Below the pieces are notes generated by a model. It made no database searches and was not told the origin of the DNA. It saw only the letters and a list, made by a program, of their open reading frames with translations. Below, piece after piece: positions 47,139-57,716 of a stretch of 64,000 nt of DNA (positions within the stretch are counted from its first letter, which is position 1; each line of letters starts with the position of its first letter). Source of the DNA: Exiguobacterium acetylicum (lineage in GTDB: Bacteria > Bacillota > Bacilli > Exiguobacteriales > Exiguobacteriaceae); assembly GCF_019890935.1 (NCBI RefSeq), contig NZ_CP082333.1, forward strand, positions 2,816,001-2,880,000, given 5' to 3'. Both the position numbers and the translations under genes were made by a program.

Positions 47139-48779
47139 ATGATCACGACAACCGATTGGCGCAAATCCGCCGTTTATCAAATCTATCCGAAGAGTTTCTA
47201 TAGTCCGGAGGGCAAAGCGACCGGTACGTTACGTGGCGTGACTGCCAAACTCGATTATCTGGCGGATCTTGGTGTCGATTATCTCTGGTTGACACCGGTC
47301 TATGCCTCACCACAAAACGACAATGGTTATGATGTCAGTGATTATTACGCGATTGATCCATCCTACGGAACAATGGACGATTTCGAGACGTTACTTGCAG
47401 AAGCAAAACAACGCGGTCTGTCTGTCATGATGGACATCGTCGTCAATCACTGTTCAACGTCGCATGCCTGGTTCGAAGAAGGACGTCATCCCGATAGCCC
47501 CTATCACGACTACTTCATTTGGCGCGAGACACCGAACGACTGGATATCAAAATTCGGTGGTCCCGCTTGGTCATTTGATGAGGTAGCTGGTAAGTATTAC
47601 TTGCACCTGTTCGACAAGACGCAAGCGGATCTGAACTGGGAAAATCCACGTTTACGGGAAGATGTTTATAACATGATGCGCTTTTGGCGGGATAAAGGAG
47701 TCAGCGGCTTCCGACTCGATGTCATCAATTTGATCTCAAAGACGCCAGGTCTTCCGAACGATCCAGCAGGAGACGGACGTGCGTATTATACGGACGGACC
47801 GAACGTCCATGACTACTTGCAAGAGATGAACGCAGAAGTCTTTGCTGGACACGATCTCATGACGGTCGGCGAGATGTCGTCGACGTCACTTGAACACTGT
47901 CTTCGTTATTCATCGCTTGATGAACAAGAACTGAAGATGACGTTCAACTTTCATCATTTGAAGGTCGATTATCCGAACGGCGAAAAATGGACGGCAGCAC
48001 CATTTGATTTCAAGCAACTGAAACAGATTTTCTCCGACTGGCAATCCGGCATGAACGGACAAGCCTGGAACGCAATCTTTTGGTGCAACCATGACCAGCC
48101 ACGCGTCGTCAGCCGGTTCGGTGACGACGTCACGTATCGCGTCGAAAGTGCGAAGATGCTCGCGACGACGCTTCATGGTCTACAAGGTACACCGTACATC
48201 TATCAAGGAGAAGAGATCGGCATGCCGAATCCGGACTTCACGGATCTGTCCGACTACCGCGATGTCGAGACGTTGAACGCCTATCAGGAAGCTCGGGACA
48301 ACGGTGTAACGGAAGAAGCGATTCTCGCTGCGATTCGTCAAAAATCGCGTGATAATGCGCGGACGCCGATGCCGTGGTCGGATGCTGTCAACGGTGGCTT
48401 CAGTACGAGTGAACCATGGATACCGGTCTCGCCGACGTATGAGCAAATCAATGTCGAGTCGGCTGTCGCAGACCCAAACTCGGTCTATCATCATTACAAA
48501 CGATTGATTCAACTCCGCAAACAGTATAACGTGCTGACAGACGGTTCATACCGTCTGTTGACACCAGACGATTCGTCACTCTGGGCGTACGAACGCGTAA
48601 CGAACGAGGAAGAGTTGCTTGTCGTTTCGAACTTCTACGGAACAGAGACGACGTTCACGTTACCTCGTGACGGATCGGATTATACGGTGCTACTTCACAA
48701 CTACCAGGAGATGCAGACAGAGGGGCACACTTTGACGTTACGTCCGTATGAATCCCTGATGCTTTATCGTCAAAAGTGA
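47139..48779 (+). CDS. treA: Trehalose-6-phosphate hydrolase (GH13)
   Basis: A 546-residue cytoplasmic alpha-glucosidase that splits trehalose 6-phosphate into glucose and glucose 6-phosphate. GH13 landmarks: AVYQIYPKSFY, MMDIVVNHCS, nucleophile Asp in GFRLDVINLIS, acid Glu in LMTVGEMSS and FWCNHDQPRVVSRFG with the His-Asp pair. ARTPMPWSDAVNGGFS and the C-terminal beta domain follow. Length and motifs match TreC/TreA; oligo-1,6-glucosidase is a close relative, but the adjoining treP and treR settle the substrate. 21 bp after treP. AAAGGTG precedes the ATG at 47139. Confidence 0.94.
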   Translation: MITTTDWRKSAVYQIYPKSFYSPEGKATGTLRGVTAKLDYLADLGVDYLWLTPVYASPQNDNGYDVSDYYAIDPSYGTMDDFETLLAEAKQRGLSVMMDIVVNHCSTSHAWFEEGRHPDSPYHDYFIWRETPNDWISKFGGPAWSFDEVAGKYYLHLFDKTQADLNWENPRLREDVYNMMRFWRDKGVSGFRLDVINLISKTPGLPNDPAGDGRAYYTDGPNVHDYLQEMNAEVFAGHDLMTVGEMSSTSLEHCLRYSSLDEQELKMTFNFHHLKVDYPNGEKWTAAPFDFKQLKQIFSDWQSGMNGQAWNAIFWCNHDQPRVVSRFGDDVTYRVESAKMLATTLHGLQGTPYIYQGEEIGMPNPDFTDLSDYRDVETLNAYQEARDNGVTEEAILAAIRQKSRDNARTPMPWSDAVNGGFSTSEPWIPVSPTYEQINVESAVADPNSVYHHYKRLIQLRKQYNVLTDGSYRLLTPDDSSLWAYERVTNEEELLVVSNFYGTETTFTLPRDGSDYTVLLHNYQEMQTEGHTLTLRPYESLMLYRQK

Positions 48780-48809
48780 TGCACATTCTTAATTTCTTTC
48801 GATCAAATA

Positions 48810-48860
48810 AAAAGGGAGATCACCATCCGAGTACATGACCCGGAACGTGATCTCCCTTTT
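48810..48860. terminator. Bidirectional terminator between treA and the symporter gene
   Basis: 14-bp perfect stem AAAAGGGAGATCAC/GTGATCTCCCTTTT with a 23-base loop; A's and T's on both sides. It serves convergent genes. Confidence 0.88.
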
Positions 48861-48903
48861 CTCATACTTCATCATACACGAACTCGTTTTTTAAGCATGT
48901 ATC

Positions 48904-50262
48904 CTACGAAACTTTCCGATTCGCTTCTTCTCGTTTTAACTGTTCGCGGAACAGTCGTGTCTCGGCAATGACGACGCCGGACAATCCAATCAAACCGATT
49001 AAGTTCGGAATCGCCATCAATCCGTTGAAGACGTCGGAAATCGCCCAGACCATGTTCAAGTTCGTCGTCATCGCACCCGCTCCGGCGACTAAGACGAACA
49101 GGATGCGGTAGGGTAAGATCGATTTTTGACCAAATAGATAATAGATCGATTTTTCACCGTAGTACGACCAGCCAAGAACGGTCGAGTACGCAAACATGAC
49201 GAGTCCGATCGTGACGATGTATTTTCCGGCAGGACCAAGGAAGACTTCGAAGCTCGCCGTCGTCAATTCAACACCCTCTAACTTCGTATCGAGTTGTCCT
49301 CCCATGACGAGCGTCAGTCCCGTGATTGAACAGACGACCAATGTATCGAGGAAGACTTGCGTCATCGAGACGAGCGCTTGACGTCCCGGGAAGTCCGTCT
49401 TTGCAGCAGCGGCTGCGATTGGTGCTGAACCGAGTCCTGCTTCGTTTGAGAAGACACCACGCGCGACACCATAACGAATCGCTGCCCCAATCGCGCCACC
49501 TGTGATGGCTTCGCTTGAGAATGTGCTGCTGAAGATCGTCGAAATCGCACCTGGAATCAAGTCATAGTTCATGACGAGAATCAGTAAACCACTTCCGACA
49601 TAGAAGAAAATCATGAACGGAACGAACAGACTGACGACTTTCCCGATTGACTTGACCCCACCAAGAATGACGACACCTGTCAATACCATCAATACGATCC
49701 CCGTCACGTAAAGTGGCACATCGAACGTCGATTTCATCGCGAGGGCGACCGAGTTCGTCTGGACCCCGTTTCCGATCCCGAACGCGGCGATCGAAGCGAA
49801 TGCAGCAAACAAGACACCGAGCCATTTTTGCTTCAGTCCACGCTCCAGGTAATACATCGGTCCTCCTGCCATCTGTCCTTTTTCATCGACGACACGATAT
49901 TTGACGGCAAGGATTGCTTCCGCGTACTTCGTCGCCATCCCGAACAGACCGGACAACCACATCCAGACGATCGCGCCTGGTCCCCCGAGGACAACGGCGG
50001 TTGCGACACCAACGATATTCCCTGTACCGACGGTCGCTGCTAGTGCCGTCATCAACGCTTGAAAGTGACTGATGTCACCTTCTGACTTGTCGTCCTGATG
50101 CTTTGAAAACGCAAGCTTCAGTGCATACGGCAGTTTGGTAATTTGAATGAATCCTAAGCGAATCGTCAAGTAAATCCCCGTACCGACCAACAGAATGAGT
50201 AACGGTGGTCCCCATACGATATCGGACACCGCACTAATCCAGTCACTAAATGAATTTCCCAT
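48904..50262 (-). CDS. Alanine/glycine:cation (Na+) symporter, AGCS family
   Basis: A 452-residue transporter with about eleven membrane segments. The AGCS signature GTGNIVGVATAVVLGGPGAI is complete, followed by WMWLSGLFGMATKYAEAILA, and GVARGVFSNEAGLGSAPIAAA is the second conserved block. Family members such as B. subtilis AlsT and DagA-type proteins take up alanine, glycine or glutamine with Na+. The precise substrate is not readable. GGGAGG stands 8 bases before the ATG. Monocistronic; divergent from the chemoreceptor gene. Confidence 0.92.
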   Translation of the reverse strand: MGNSFSDWISAVSDIVWGPPLLILLVGTGIYLTIRLGFIQITKLPYALKLAFSKHQDDKSEGDISHFQALMTALAATVGTGNIVGVATAVVLGGPGAIVWMWLSGLFGMATKYAEAILAVKYRVVDEKGQMAGGPMYYLERGLKQKWLGVLFAAFASIAAFGIGNGVQTNSVALAMKSTFDVPLYVTGIVLMVLTGVVILGGVKSIGKVVSLFVPFMIFFYVGSGLLILVMNYDLIPGAISTIFSSTFSSEAITGGAIGAAIRYGVARGVFSNEAGLGSAPIAAAAAKTDFPGRQALVSMTQVFLDTLVVCSITGLTLVMGGQLDTKLEGVELTTASFEVFLGPAGKYIVTIGLVMFAYSTVLGWSYYGEKSIYYLFGQKSILPYRILFVLVAGAGAMTTNLNMVWAISDVFNGLMAIPNLIGLIGLSGVVIAETRLFREQLKREEANRKVS

Positions 50263-50451
50263 TCGTCTTACCTCCCTTTATGAAATATGTAGTTCTTTAC
50301 CATTTTTTCAGAATTTACTGATAATTGTCAAACTATTTTTTCATAAAACTATTTTACGTTTTAATTTTTTTGATAATAAGTAAATTTTTTACTTGTGACG
50401 GTATAATCAAGAAAATAAATAGTTCATCTTGCAAAAAAAGGAGCGAATCAC

Positions 50452-52155
50452 ATGAAGATTAAAACGAAGCTTATCTTATTGACCTCCATACTTTTGCTTA
50501 GCTTAGTCGGTGTCGGGTTATACGGCGGATTCTCACTCGACCACGTCGACAAACAGAGTCAGACCATCACATCCTCCTGGATTCCTGGTCTGAACTTATC
50601 TCATGAAACGAATACTGCTCTATCGGATTTACGACGTGTCGAATTATTACACATTCAAGAAAATGATCCAGAGATTAAAGCCGGTTATGACAAGCGTGTC
50701 AAAGATGGTTTAGCGACCATTAATGCGAATCTTGCTGAATATGAGAAGACGATTTACTTAAAATCAGACCGTCAATTATTCGATGACCTCGCAAAGAAAT
50801 GGCAGACGTTCGAAGAGACGACCGATCGCCTGCTCACTCTTAGTACACCAGAAACCCAAAAAGAAGCTGTCACTTATTATGAAGGGGACAGCCGGGATTC
50901 GTATTTCGCCGTCTCTGATCAGCTGACGAAAATCGTAAAATTTAATAATCAACAAGCGAAAATAAATGGTGATGCCATCACAAGTTCTGCCAATACAGCA
51001 CACCTCCTTCTCTTCACGATCATCGGTGTCGTCGGATTACTCGGCGTCATCTTCACCGTCTTGATTTTACGCTCGATCTTCGGTCCACTTCGCCAACTGC
51101 AGGCGAAAACGCATGAACTGGCAACACAAGGTGGCGACTTGACGGCACAACTCGACGTCGTACGTGATGACGAGATTGGACAAATCGCCCAGTCGATGAA
51201 TCAATTCATCGCCCATTTACGGACGATCATCGTCCAGGTCGATGATACAGCAACCCATGTCGTGTCGACTTCACGTCACGTCTCCGGTCGAATCAGCGAA
51301 CTCGATCAGGATATGGCGTCGACTTCCCATACGATCGAAAATTTATCAGCCGGTATGCAGGAGACCGCCGCTTCTGCCGAAGAGATGAACTCGTCTGCCG
51401 TCGATATGGAAGCGACGATTCATGATATCGTTTCTGGTGCGGAAGCGAACGGAAAACGGGCACAAGAAGTCGGCGGACGTGCCGAATCGCTTCAAGTCGT
51501 CGCCACAGAAGCGAAACAGACCGCGAATCAGATTCTCGCTGAAACGAAAAGTAAACTCGAGGACGCGATGGCTCGCGCGAAAGCTGTCAAAGAAATTTCC
51601 GTCTTATCGGACGCCATCCTCTCGATCGCGGCGCAAACGAATCTATTGTCCCTTAACGCTTCAATTGAAGCAGCACGCGCTGGTGAAGTCGGTCGCGGCT
51701 TTGCCGTCGTCGCCGATGAGATTCGTAAACTTGCTGAAAGTAGCCGGGATACCGTCGAACAAATTCAAGACGTCTCGATTTCCGTCATCGAGTCCGTTGA
51801 ACATTTGAATTCCGCTTCCGGTGAGATGCTCTCCTTCATCGATACGAAGGTCGTCAAGGACTATGATTTATTCGAAGACGCCTCCGTTCAGTATCGAAAT
51901 GACGCACAATTATTCGGTGATGCAGCGGAACATTTTGCCGCTCAAGCCGGTCAACTCCAGGAACTGACAGCGAACATGCTCGGTGTCATCCACGATGTTG
52001 CCGTCACCGTCAATGATGGGGCGCAAGGCACACAATCGATGTCAGAACAAATCAATCATTCCGTCCAAGCGTTCCGGGATGTCCATGACCAGACTTCCGT
52101 CAGTCAACAGCAGGCGGAATCACTAAAAGAGGTCTTACGTCAGTTCCAAGTCTAA
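50452..52155 (+). CDS. Methyl-accepting chemotaxis protein
   Basis: A 567-residue chemoreceptor. TM1 is about 7-27 and TM2 about 182-206 ([20 protein letters not shown]); between them is a helical sensor domain of about 155 residues of the four-helix-bundle type. HAMP follows (about 205-258), then the signalling coiled coil whose tip reads [20 protein letters not shown] with [18 protein letters not shown], the part that binds CheA and CheW. The ligand is unknown. Distinct residues [17 protein letters not shown] lie in the methylation region. AAGGAG precedes the ATG. Monocistronic, with a terminator after it. Confidence 0.93.
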   Translation: MKIKTKLILLTSILLLSLVGVGLYGGFSLDHVDKQSQTITSSWIPGLNLSHETNTALSDLRRVELLHIQENDPEIKAGYDKRVKDGLATINANLAEYEKTIYLKSDRQLFDDLAKKWQTFEETTDRLLTLSTPETQKEAVTYYEGDSRDSYFAVSDQLTKIVKFNNQQAKINGDAITSSANTAHLLLFTIIGVVGLLGVIFTVLILRSIFGPLRQLQAKTHELATQGGDLTAQLDVVRDDEIGQIAQSMNQFIAHLRTIIVQVDDTATHVVSTSRHVSGRISELDQDMASTSHTIENLSAGMQETAASAEEMNSSAVDMEATIHDIVSGAEANGKRAQEVGGRAESLQVVATEAKQTANQILAETKSKLEDAMARAKAVKEISVLSDAILSIAAQTNLLSLNASIEAARAGEVGRGFAVVADEIRKLAESSRDTVEQIQDVSISVIESVEHLNSASGEMLSFIDTKVVKDYDLFEDASVQYRNDAQLFGDAAEHFAAQAGQLQELTANMLGVIHDVAVTVNDGAQGTQSMSEQINHSVQAFRDVHDQTSVSQQQAESLKEVLRQFQV

Positions 52156-52160
52156 ACGAC

Positions 52161-52195
52161 AAGCCCCTCGTCTTCAGATTAGAAGAGAGGGGCTT
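52161..52195. terminator. Bidirectional terminator between the chemoreceptor and lipoprotein genes
   Basis: 14-bp stem AAGCCCCTCGTCTTC/GAAGAGAGGGGCTT with one bulge; followed by TCTTTTT on the plus strand. Convergent genes on both sides. Confidence 0.88.
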
Positions 52196-52207
52196 TCTTT
52201 TTATTAT

Positions 52208-53029
52208 TTATTGTCCTGCACCTGTGAGCGGTTGTGCGTCTTTTGCTTCCGCCGGTAATGTGATTTCGTTAATCTCATTGAATTTCGAGAACGTCGACTT
52301 ATTCTTCATATTGAACTCAGTCTCTTTTTCGATCGCAAACACCATGTCCATGTCGAGAGACTTCGGATAGAACGTCTTCGCGTCGTACGTCATCTTGTAG
52401 TTCATCTTCTTATAATCGATGCTATCCATCGCGTCTTTCATCTGTGCCATCTGTCCTGTCTGTTCGAGGGAATCCTTCATGAAGGCTTTCAGATCGTCAC
52501 CACTCAGCTTAACGTCGATTTGATAGACATCGCCCTCTTTTTTCGCTGTCCAATTATCTTTGTATTTCTTTAAGAGTTGCAAGTTTTGTTCCGTTGATGC
52601 CGATGATTCCATCGCTTCGACCATCTCACCTAATTCCGAAACATCTTGAACGATCCATTGTCCGTTTTGTGAAAGATACATTTTATCGTCAACGATGTAA
52701 CTTTCAATCGTCACGTCTTTCCCGTCTTCAGGATTTTTCATCGTCATCGTCTGCTTCATCGCGAGCGGCTTTTGAATGATATCAGCTGAAACCTTCTGAT
52801 CCATCGCCATCTCACCTGCTTTAGAGCTGACCGTTCCTTCCATATGGAACGATTTGATATCCTCTTGAGCAGCTGTCGCTTTCTTTAACAGCTCTGTGTT
52901 CGAGAGTTCCCCTGACTTCGTCGAACCCGATCCGCTACCACTACCTGAATCCGTCTGTCCATCTTGGCATCCGGCAAGTCCAATTGATGCTGCGACAATC
53001 CCGGCTGCTACCCACCTTGTTTTCTTCAT
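52208..53029 (-). CDS. Lipoprotein of the DUF6612/LppX-like type
   Basis: A 273-residue lipoprotein. The signal peptide ends in the lipobox SIGLAGC, then a Gly/Ser linker (DSGSGSGSGS). The mature domain starts ELLKKATAAQEDIKSFHMEG and shows repeated long beta strands (MAMDQKVSADIIQKPLAM; YIVDDKMYLSQNGQWIVQD; MDMVFAIEKETEF), an open half-barrel as in LppX/LprG-like or outer-surface lipid carriers. Lipid or hydrophobic ligand binding is inferred from that fold only. I chose the second ATG (53029) since GGAGG is 7 bases before it; the first ATG abuts the ribosome binding site. Confidence 0.8.
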   Translation of the reverse strand: MKKTRWVAAGIVAASIGLAGCQDGQTDSGSGSGSGSTKSGELSNTELLKKATAAQEDIKSFHMEGTVSSKAGEMAMDQKVSADIIQKPLAMKQTMTMKNPEDGKDVTIESYIVDDKMYLSQNGQWIVQDVSELGEMVEAMESSASTEQNLQLLKKYKDNWTAKKEGDVYQIDVKLSGDDLKAFMKDSLEQTGQMAQMKDAMDSIDYKKMNYKMTYDAKTFYPKSLDMDMVFAIEKETEFNMKNKSTFSKFNEINEITLPAEAKDAQPLTGAGQ

Positions 53030-53168
53030 ATTCATTTCCTCCTTTATACGCGTTACCCTGATTTACGAAAAACATTGGAAAATGTTTCAAACTTTCTTTA
53101 GTAGACCATTACCGTTCTACCTCAAAACGAACCCTCAAATTTCAAATCTACTATCCTTTTTTTGAAAT

Positions 53169-55805
53169 TCATTTTTCTAATTGATATAGTTCTTGGATAT
53201 TTATCGCCTGCATCGACTTGCCAAAATAATAACCTTGCATGCGTTGACAAGCTAACTGATTCAATAGATTGACTTGTTCTAACGTTTCTACCCCTTCTGC
53301 TACGACGTCAAGTCGCAACGACTTTGCTAAGTGGATGATCGATGAAATCAATGCATGATCCGTCTCACTATCCTGCATTCGTTCGACGAATTCTTGGGGA
53401 ATCTTCAACGTATCGATCGGAAAGTCAGCTAGTCTTGACAATGAGGAGTATCCTGTACCGAAATCATCAATCGATATCGTAAAGCCCATTTGTTTAAGTC
53501 GCATCATCGTCTCGATTGTCTCCTCCACCTCTTCGATGGCGGAGACTTCTGTAATTTCTAAATCAATCCGTGCTGGATTCACCCCTGTTTCCTCAATCAA
53601 TCGCAACAAGGACAAGATGAATGTCGGATGGTGAAACTGTTGCATCGAGACGTTTAATCCGAGCTTGAGGTCGATTCCTGCTTCCTGCCATCGCTTAGCT
53701 TGTCGAAATCCTTCATTCAGTACGAAATCTCCTAAGCGAATGATCATTCCGGCTTCTTCTGCCAATGGAATGAAATCTTTCGGTGCAATTCTGCCAAACT
53801 CCGGATGGTTCCAACGAATCAAGCCTTCCACCCCGACCATTCGATAAGACTTTGTATCGACTAAAGGTTGATATTCCAAAACGAGCTGTTGGCGTTCGAT
53901 TGCCATTGGTAGTTCCGATTCCAGACGAAAACGTCGCGATGCACTCTCTGCAATATCCTCAAAGTAGACGATTCGCTTTCCGCCGCGTGATTTCGCCTGA
54001 TACATCGCTAAATCCGCTTGGCGTAACAACGTTAACATCGGTTGCGACGTACCCGTATGAAAAGTGACCGTACCGATACTTGGACTCGAAATGAGTTCGT
54101 ATGAATCGATTTGATGCGGCGTACGCAATGATTCAAGGATCGATTGCACGCGTTTTCTCCCTGAATTGGTATTTTTGATGTCGCGAAGGACGATCGTGAA
54201 TTCATCCCCGCCCTGTCTTGCGACGATATCGGATGATTCCGTCGCTTCTCGCAGACGATGGACGACGTTCTTCAAGAGCTGATCTCCGACTTGATGACCA
54301 AACGTATCATTGACCATCTTAAAATCATCTAAATCGATGAAACATAACATGCATTCTTCTTGTTCTTCTTGTTGCATGATGTATTGGAGACGTTCTTCGA
54401 AATGCAGTCGGTTCAATGCTCCCGTCAAAGGATCAAAGTAAGCCAATCGATGAATTTTCTGCTCATTCTCCCGGATATCCGTAACATCTTGACCAATACC
54501 AAAAACACCCACGACTTTTTCCTTGATACGGATTGGAATGCTCGTGATGCTCAATAATCGACTTTTTCCATCTTCAGTTTCAAATGACGTCTCGAAATGA
54601 AATGCATGCGCTTCTCGACGATCCAACTGCTTTAAAAATGATTGATATGTGTTTTGAATCCATTCCTTCCCGTCATCATTCGTCATTCGTTCAAAGGAAG
54701 GATTAGTACTTTCTAATCTTCCAGATAGATCGAGCGAGTATACGGCATCTGGATGGTACATGAATAGCGATTTATAGCGTTCTTCACTTTCTTCTAACGC
54801 ATCCGTTTTTTGATGAACGGCTTGCAAGAGTTGCTGGTTATTCAAAATCATTAAGATTTGTCGAATCAGAATCAAGAAAATCGTAATTCCACACCCAATC
54901 ATCAATCCGTTGACGGATGAATCACGTTGCGCATACAGGAGCATGGTGCCGAACAGAAACAAGACTAAAGCATACGGTAAAAACAACTTTCCGACTGATT
55001 GTGTTCGAGAGACGTTATTCGAAAGTCCAACCGTTCCCTCGTCTTGTTTATATCCTGCATTCGCTACAATCAACAGCCCAGCAATAAACAATGGATCAAT
55101 CCATTGATTTGCTTCCTGACGATTTACGATCGTCTCATATAGAAACCATGTATCCGCAATGATTTGAATGATTAGACCTGTAATGAGTAAGCGAAACAGG
55201 CGTTGACGTCGTCGCCACACTTCTGTCGGGATGATGAAAAAAAGACTGATGGCACAAAATAATAGAATGATATCACTGAGCGGATAACTAAAGGAGACGA
55301 CGACTTCAGCAACGGTCGCCTGTTGATTCAAGAGAATCGGACGCATTAAGAAAAACCAACTATATGTCATAGCTACCGTCATGACGATCAAGATATCAAA
55401 AATAAAACCGATGAGTCGCTTCGGTAATACTTGTTGACGAATGAAGTATAAGAACGCTACTAAGAAAAAGAATATCTGTAATAAATAAAAATAATCTGGT
55501 GTTCCAGGAAACGATACGACCTGCTTCAATACGACTTCCGTATAGGTCCATATCAATTCTGCAATGAGATAACTGCCTGTTCCACAAGCAAGCCAGAAGA
55601 AGAACCATCGCTGTCCATCTACTTCGTGCTTTACCGCTAAGCGTCCCAGCATGATCGTGGCAACGAGACAACCGAGAATCGAGAACGTGTTGTTTCCCCA
55701 CGTGCTCCATTGTGGGCTGGATTCAAAAAGAATCAGCCAAATATAAAAACAAAGAATGAAACAACTGATTTCCCAAAAACCAACCGTCCATGTCTGCTTT
55801 CTCAT
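53169..55805 (-). CDS. Membrane-anchored PAS-GGDEF-EAL bifunctional c-di-GMP protein
   Basis: An 878-residue protein. Residues 1-310 form about ten hydrophobic segments, a MASE-like membrane sensor. A short helix leads to PAS (about 335-455, HPDAVYSLD ... GVFGIGQDVTDI), then GGDEF (about 460-625) with a canonical GGDEF at 532-536 and FIDLDDFKMVNDTFGH intact, so diguanylate cyclase activity is expected. The EAL domain carries E660-G-L instead of EAL, but LNVSMQQ, DDFGTGYSSLS, KIPQEF and VVAEGVE remain. The catalytic Glu is kept, so phosphodiesterase activity is possible. It is unlike the two soluble paralogues at 9915 and 41771 in lacking the C-terminal domain. GGAGGG precedes the ATG. Monocistronic. 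Confidence 0.88.
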   Translation of the reverse strand: MRKQTWTVGFWEISCFILCFYIWLILFESSPQWSTWGNNTFSILGCLVATIMLGRLAVKHEVDGQRWFFFWLACGTGSYLIAELIWTYTEVVLKQVVSFPGTPDYFYLLQIFFFLVAFLYFIRQQVLPKRLIGFIFDILIVMTVAMTYSWFFLMRPILLNQQATVAEVVVSFSYPLSDIILLFCAISLFFIIPTEVWRRRQRLFRLLITGLIIQIIADTWFLYETIVNRQEANQWIDPLFIAGLLIVANAGYKQDEGTVGLSNNVSRTQSVGKLFLPYALVLFLFGTMLLYAQRDSSVNGLMIGCGITIFLILIRQILMILNNQQLLQAVHQKTDALEESEERYKSLFMYHPDAVYSLDLSGRLESTNPSFERMTNDDGKEWIQNTYQSFLKQLDRREAHAFHFETSFETEDGKSRLLSITSIPIRIKEKVVGVFGIGQDVTDIRENEQKIHRLAYFDPLTGALNRLHFEERLQYIMQQEEQEECMLCFIDLDDFKMVNDTFGHQVGDQLLKNVVHRLREATESSDIVARQGGDEFTIVLRDIKNTNSGRKRVQSILESLRTPHQIDSYELISSPSIGTVTFHTGTSQPMLTLLRQADLAMYQAKSRGGKRIVYFEDIAESASRRFRLESELPMAIERQQLVLEYQPLVDTKSYRMVGVEGLIRWNHPEFGRIAPKDFIPLAEEAGMIIRLGDFVLNEGFRQAKRWQEAGIDLKLGLNVSMQQFHHPTFILSLLRLIEETGVNPARIDLEITEVSAIEEVEETIETMMRLKQMGFTISIDDFGTGYSSLSRLADFPIDTLKIPQEFVERMQDSETDHALISSIIHLAKSLRLDVVAEGVETLEQVNLLNQLACQRMQGYYFGKSMQAINIQELYQLEK

Positions 55806-55969
55806 GTTGTCCCTCCGTTCTATTCGGTACGTACTAATTGTTATATACCGATGTTTAACAAGAGAAAAACCTTTTTTGTAACAAACAGGAAAATGATACG
55901 TGCTTCTTGCTCGATCTAGAGTCCGACACTGATCTCAAAAGGCGTTTAGTTTAAATCATTTCAGCAAAA

Positions 55970-56014
55970 AAAGAAGTCGACCTTCAGTTTTTTAAACTGG
56001 TGATCGACCTCTTT
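55970..56014 (-). terminator. Terminator of the riboflavin operon
   Basis: Stem AAAGAAGTCGA/TCGACCTCTTT with one mismatch and an inner hairpin CAGTTT/AAACTG, followed on the minus strand by seven T's. It is 56 bp beyond the ribH stop. Confidence 0.8.
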
Positions 56015-56070
56015 CTATCTTCAACTAATCCAGATCCCCTCAAGCTTAAGGATATCTTCTTTCACTTCCA

Positions 56071-56529
56071 TTAGATCGTGCGTAAAAGATTCGCCATCTC
56101 AATCGCAGAAACCGCAGCTTCGTAGCCTTTGTTCCCAGCTTTCGTACCAGCACGTTCGACCGCTTGCTCGATTGAATCCGTCGTCAGGACACCAAAGATG
56201 ATCGGTACGCCTGTGTCGCGTGATGCACTCGCGACACCTTTCGCGACTTCGTTACAGACATAGTCATAGTGCGACGTCGCCCCGCGGATGACGGCACCAA
56301 GCGTGATGACGGCGTCATACTTGCCGCTTTTCGCTAACTTTTCCGCGACGAGTGGAATTTCAAATGCTCCCGGAACCCACGCTGTATCGACAGCATCCGC
56401 TGCGACACCATGGCGACGGAACGCGTCGTTTGCTCCTCCGACGAGTTTTGATGTGATCAATTCGTTAAAACGTGCTGCGACGATTGCGACGCGTAGTCCT
56501 TCTCCTGTTAAGAAACCTTCATAGATCAT
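56071..56529 (-). CDS. ribH: 6,7-dimethyl-8-ribityllumazine synthase
   Basis: A 152-residue enzyme that condenses the ribityl-pyrimidine with dihydroxybutanone phosphate. [39 protein letters not shown] and [21 protein letters not shown] (with the catalytic His) are conserved, as is [18 protein letters not shown]. It forms icosahedral shells in Bacillus, often around riboflavin synthase. Its ATG overlaps the ribBA stop by 4 bp. Last gene of the operon. Confidence 0.96.
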   Translation of the reverse strand: MIYEGFLTGEGLRVAIVAARFNELITSKLVGGANDAFRRHGVAADAVDTAWVPGAFEIPLVAEKLAKSGKYDAVITLGAVIRGATSHYDYVCNEVAKGVASASRDTGVPIIFGVLTTDSIEQAVERAGTKAGNKGYEAAVSAIEMANLLRTI

Positions 56530-57716
56530 GATGTGTGTCCTCCTTGGATGTCGAGCCAGTGCCCGAGTTTTGATTGTTTTGTTTTCAGGTAACGCTGATT
56601 TTCCGGCTCAGCCGGTACTTGATGGGGTACACGTTCGATGATTTCGATCCCCTCTTGCTCAAGCACCCGTTGTTTATCCGGATTATTCGTCATTAAGCGG
56701 ATCTTCGTCACGCCGAGATCGCGCAGCATGTTCGCTGCGACCGTATAGTCACGCATGTCCGTCGGATAACCGAGTGCATGATTCGCTTCGACTGTATCGA
56801 GTCCTTGTTCCTGCAACTCGTACGCTTTTAACTTCGCCATCAGACCAATCCCGCGTCCTTCCTGACGTAAATACAAGACGGCTCCACCTTCTCGTTCGAT
56901 CCGCTCGAGTGCCGCATCGAGTTGCGGACCACAATCGCACCGCTTCGAACCGAAGACATCCCCTGTCAGGCATTCCGAGTGTAGACGGACGAGCATCCCG
57001 TCGTGCGCTTCGCCGGATAAGACAGCGACATGTTCTTTCTTATCTTGTGTCGAATAGCCGATCATTCGAAAGGCTCCGAACGTCGTCGGAAGTAATACTT
57101 CCGCCTCCCGCGTCAATGGACGCTCGAGATAGGCGACGAGTGCTTCGATCGTAATCAGTTTTAAATCATGTTCTTCCTTATAGAGAAGTAGATCGTCGAC
57201 TCGTGCCATCGTGCCATCTTCCTTAATGATTTCACAGATGACGGCAATCTCATCGCTACCGGCAAGACGGGCAAGATCGACACCCGCTTCCGTATGTCCG
57301 CGTCGTTCCCGGACACCTCCCTCTTTTGCGATCAACGGGAAGATATGACCTGGTCGTTTGAAACGTTCCGGTCCATCCGTCAGCATCCGCTGAATCGTTA
57401 GCGACCGTTCCTCAGCACTGATGCCGGTCTTTGCTTCTTCATGATCGATGCTGAGCGTGAATGCCGTCCCATGCGGATCTGTATTATTCGCTGTCATCGG
57501 AGCAAGTTCGAGTCGCTGTGCGATCCGCGGACTGACTGGTACACAGACGAGTCCTTTTCCATACGTGATCATGAAGTTGATGTTTTCTGGTGTCGCGTGT
57601 TCTGCGAGCATGACGAGATCGCCTTCATTCTCTCGATCCTCGTCATCACAGACGATGATCGGTCGTCCGTTTTTCAAATCTTCTATTGCGTCTTCAATCA
57701 AGTCGAATCCGTTCAT
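56526..57716 (-). CDS. ribBA: Bifunctional DHBP synthase / GTP cyclohydrolase II
   Basis: A 396-residue two-domain enzyme. The N-terminal RibB domain (1-200) makes 3,4-dihydroxy-2-butanone 4-phosphate: [29 protein letters not shown] and [16 protein letters not shown] are complete. The C-terminal RibA domain opens [24 protein letters not shown] with the zinc cysteines, [10 protein letters not shown] and [10 protein letters not shown]. It supplies both precursors of riboflavin. It starts on the last base of the ribE stop (TAATG), so it is translationally coupled. Length is normal for the fused Firmicute enzyme. Confidence 0.96.
   Translation of the reverse strand: MNGFDLIEDAIEDLKNGRPIIVCDDEDRENEGDLVMLAEHATPENINFMITYGKGLVCVPVSPRIAQRLELAPMTANNTDPHGTAFTLSIDHEEAKTGISAEERSLTIQRMLTDGPERFKRPGHIFPLIAKEGGVRERRGHTEAGVDLARLAGSDEIAVICEIIKEDGTMARVDDLLLYKEEHDLKLITIEALVAYLERPLTREAEVLLPTTFGAFRMIGYSTQDKKEHVAVLSGEAHDGMLVRLHSECLTGDVFGSKRCDCGPQLDAALERIEREGGAVLYLRQEGRGIGLMAKLKAYELQEQGLDTVEANHALGYPTDMRDYTVAANMLRDLGVTKIRLMTNNPDKQRVLEQEGIEIIERVPHQVPAEPENQRYLKTKQSKLGHWLDIQGGHTS

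Noticed and set aside
50379-50407. Sigma-D promoter for the chemoreceptor gene
   Set aside because: A TATAAT is present, but the TAAA and GCCGATAT elements are not at the proper spacing. The promoter type remains open.
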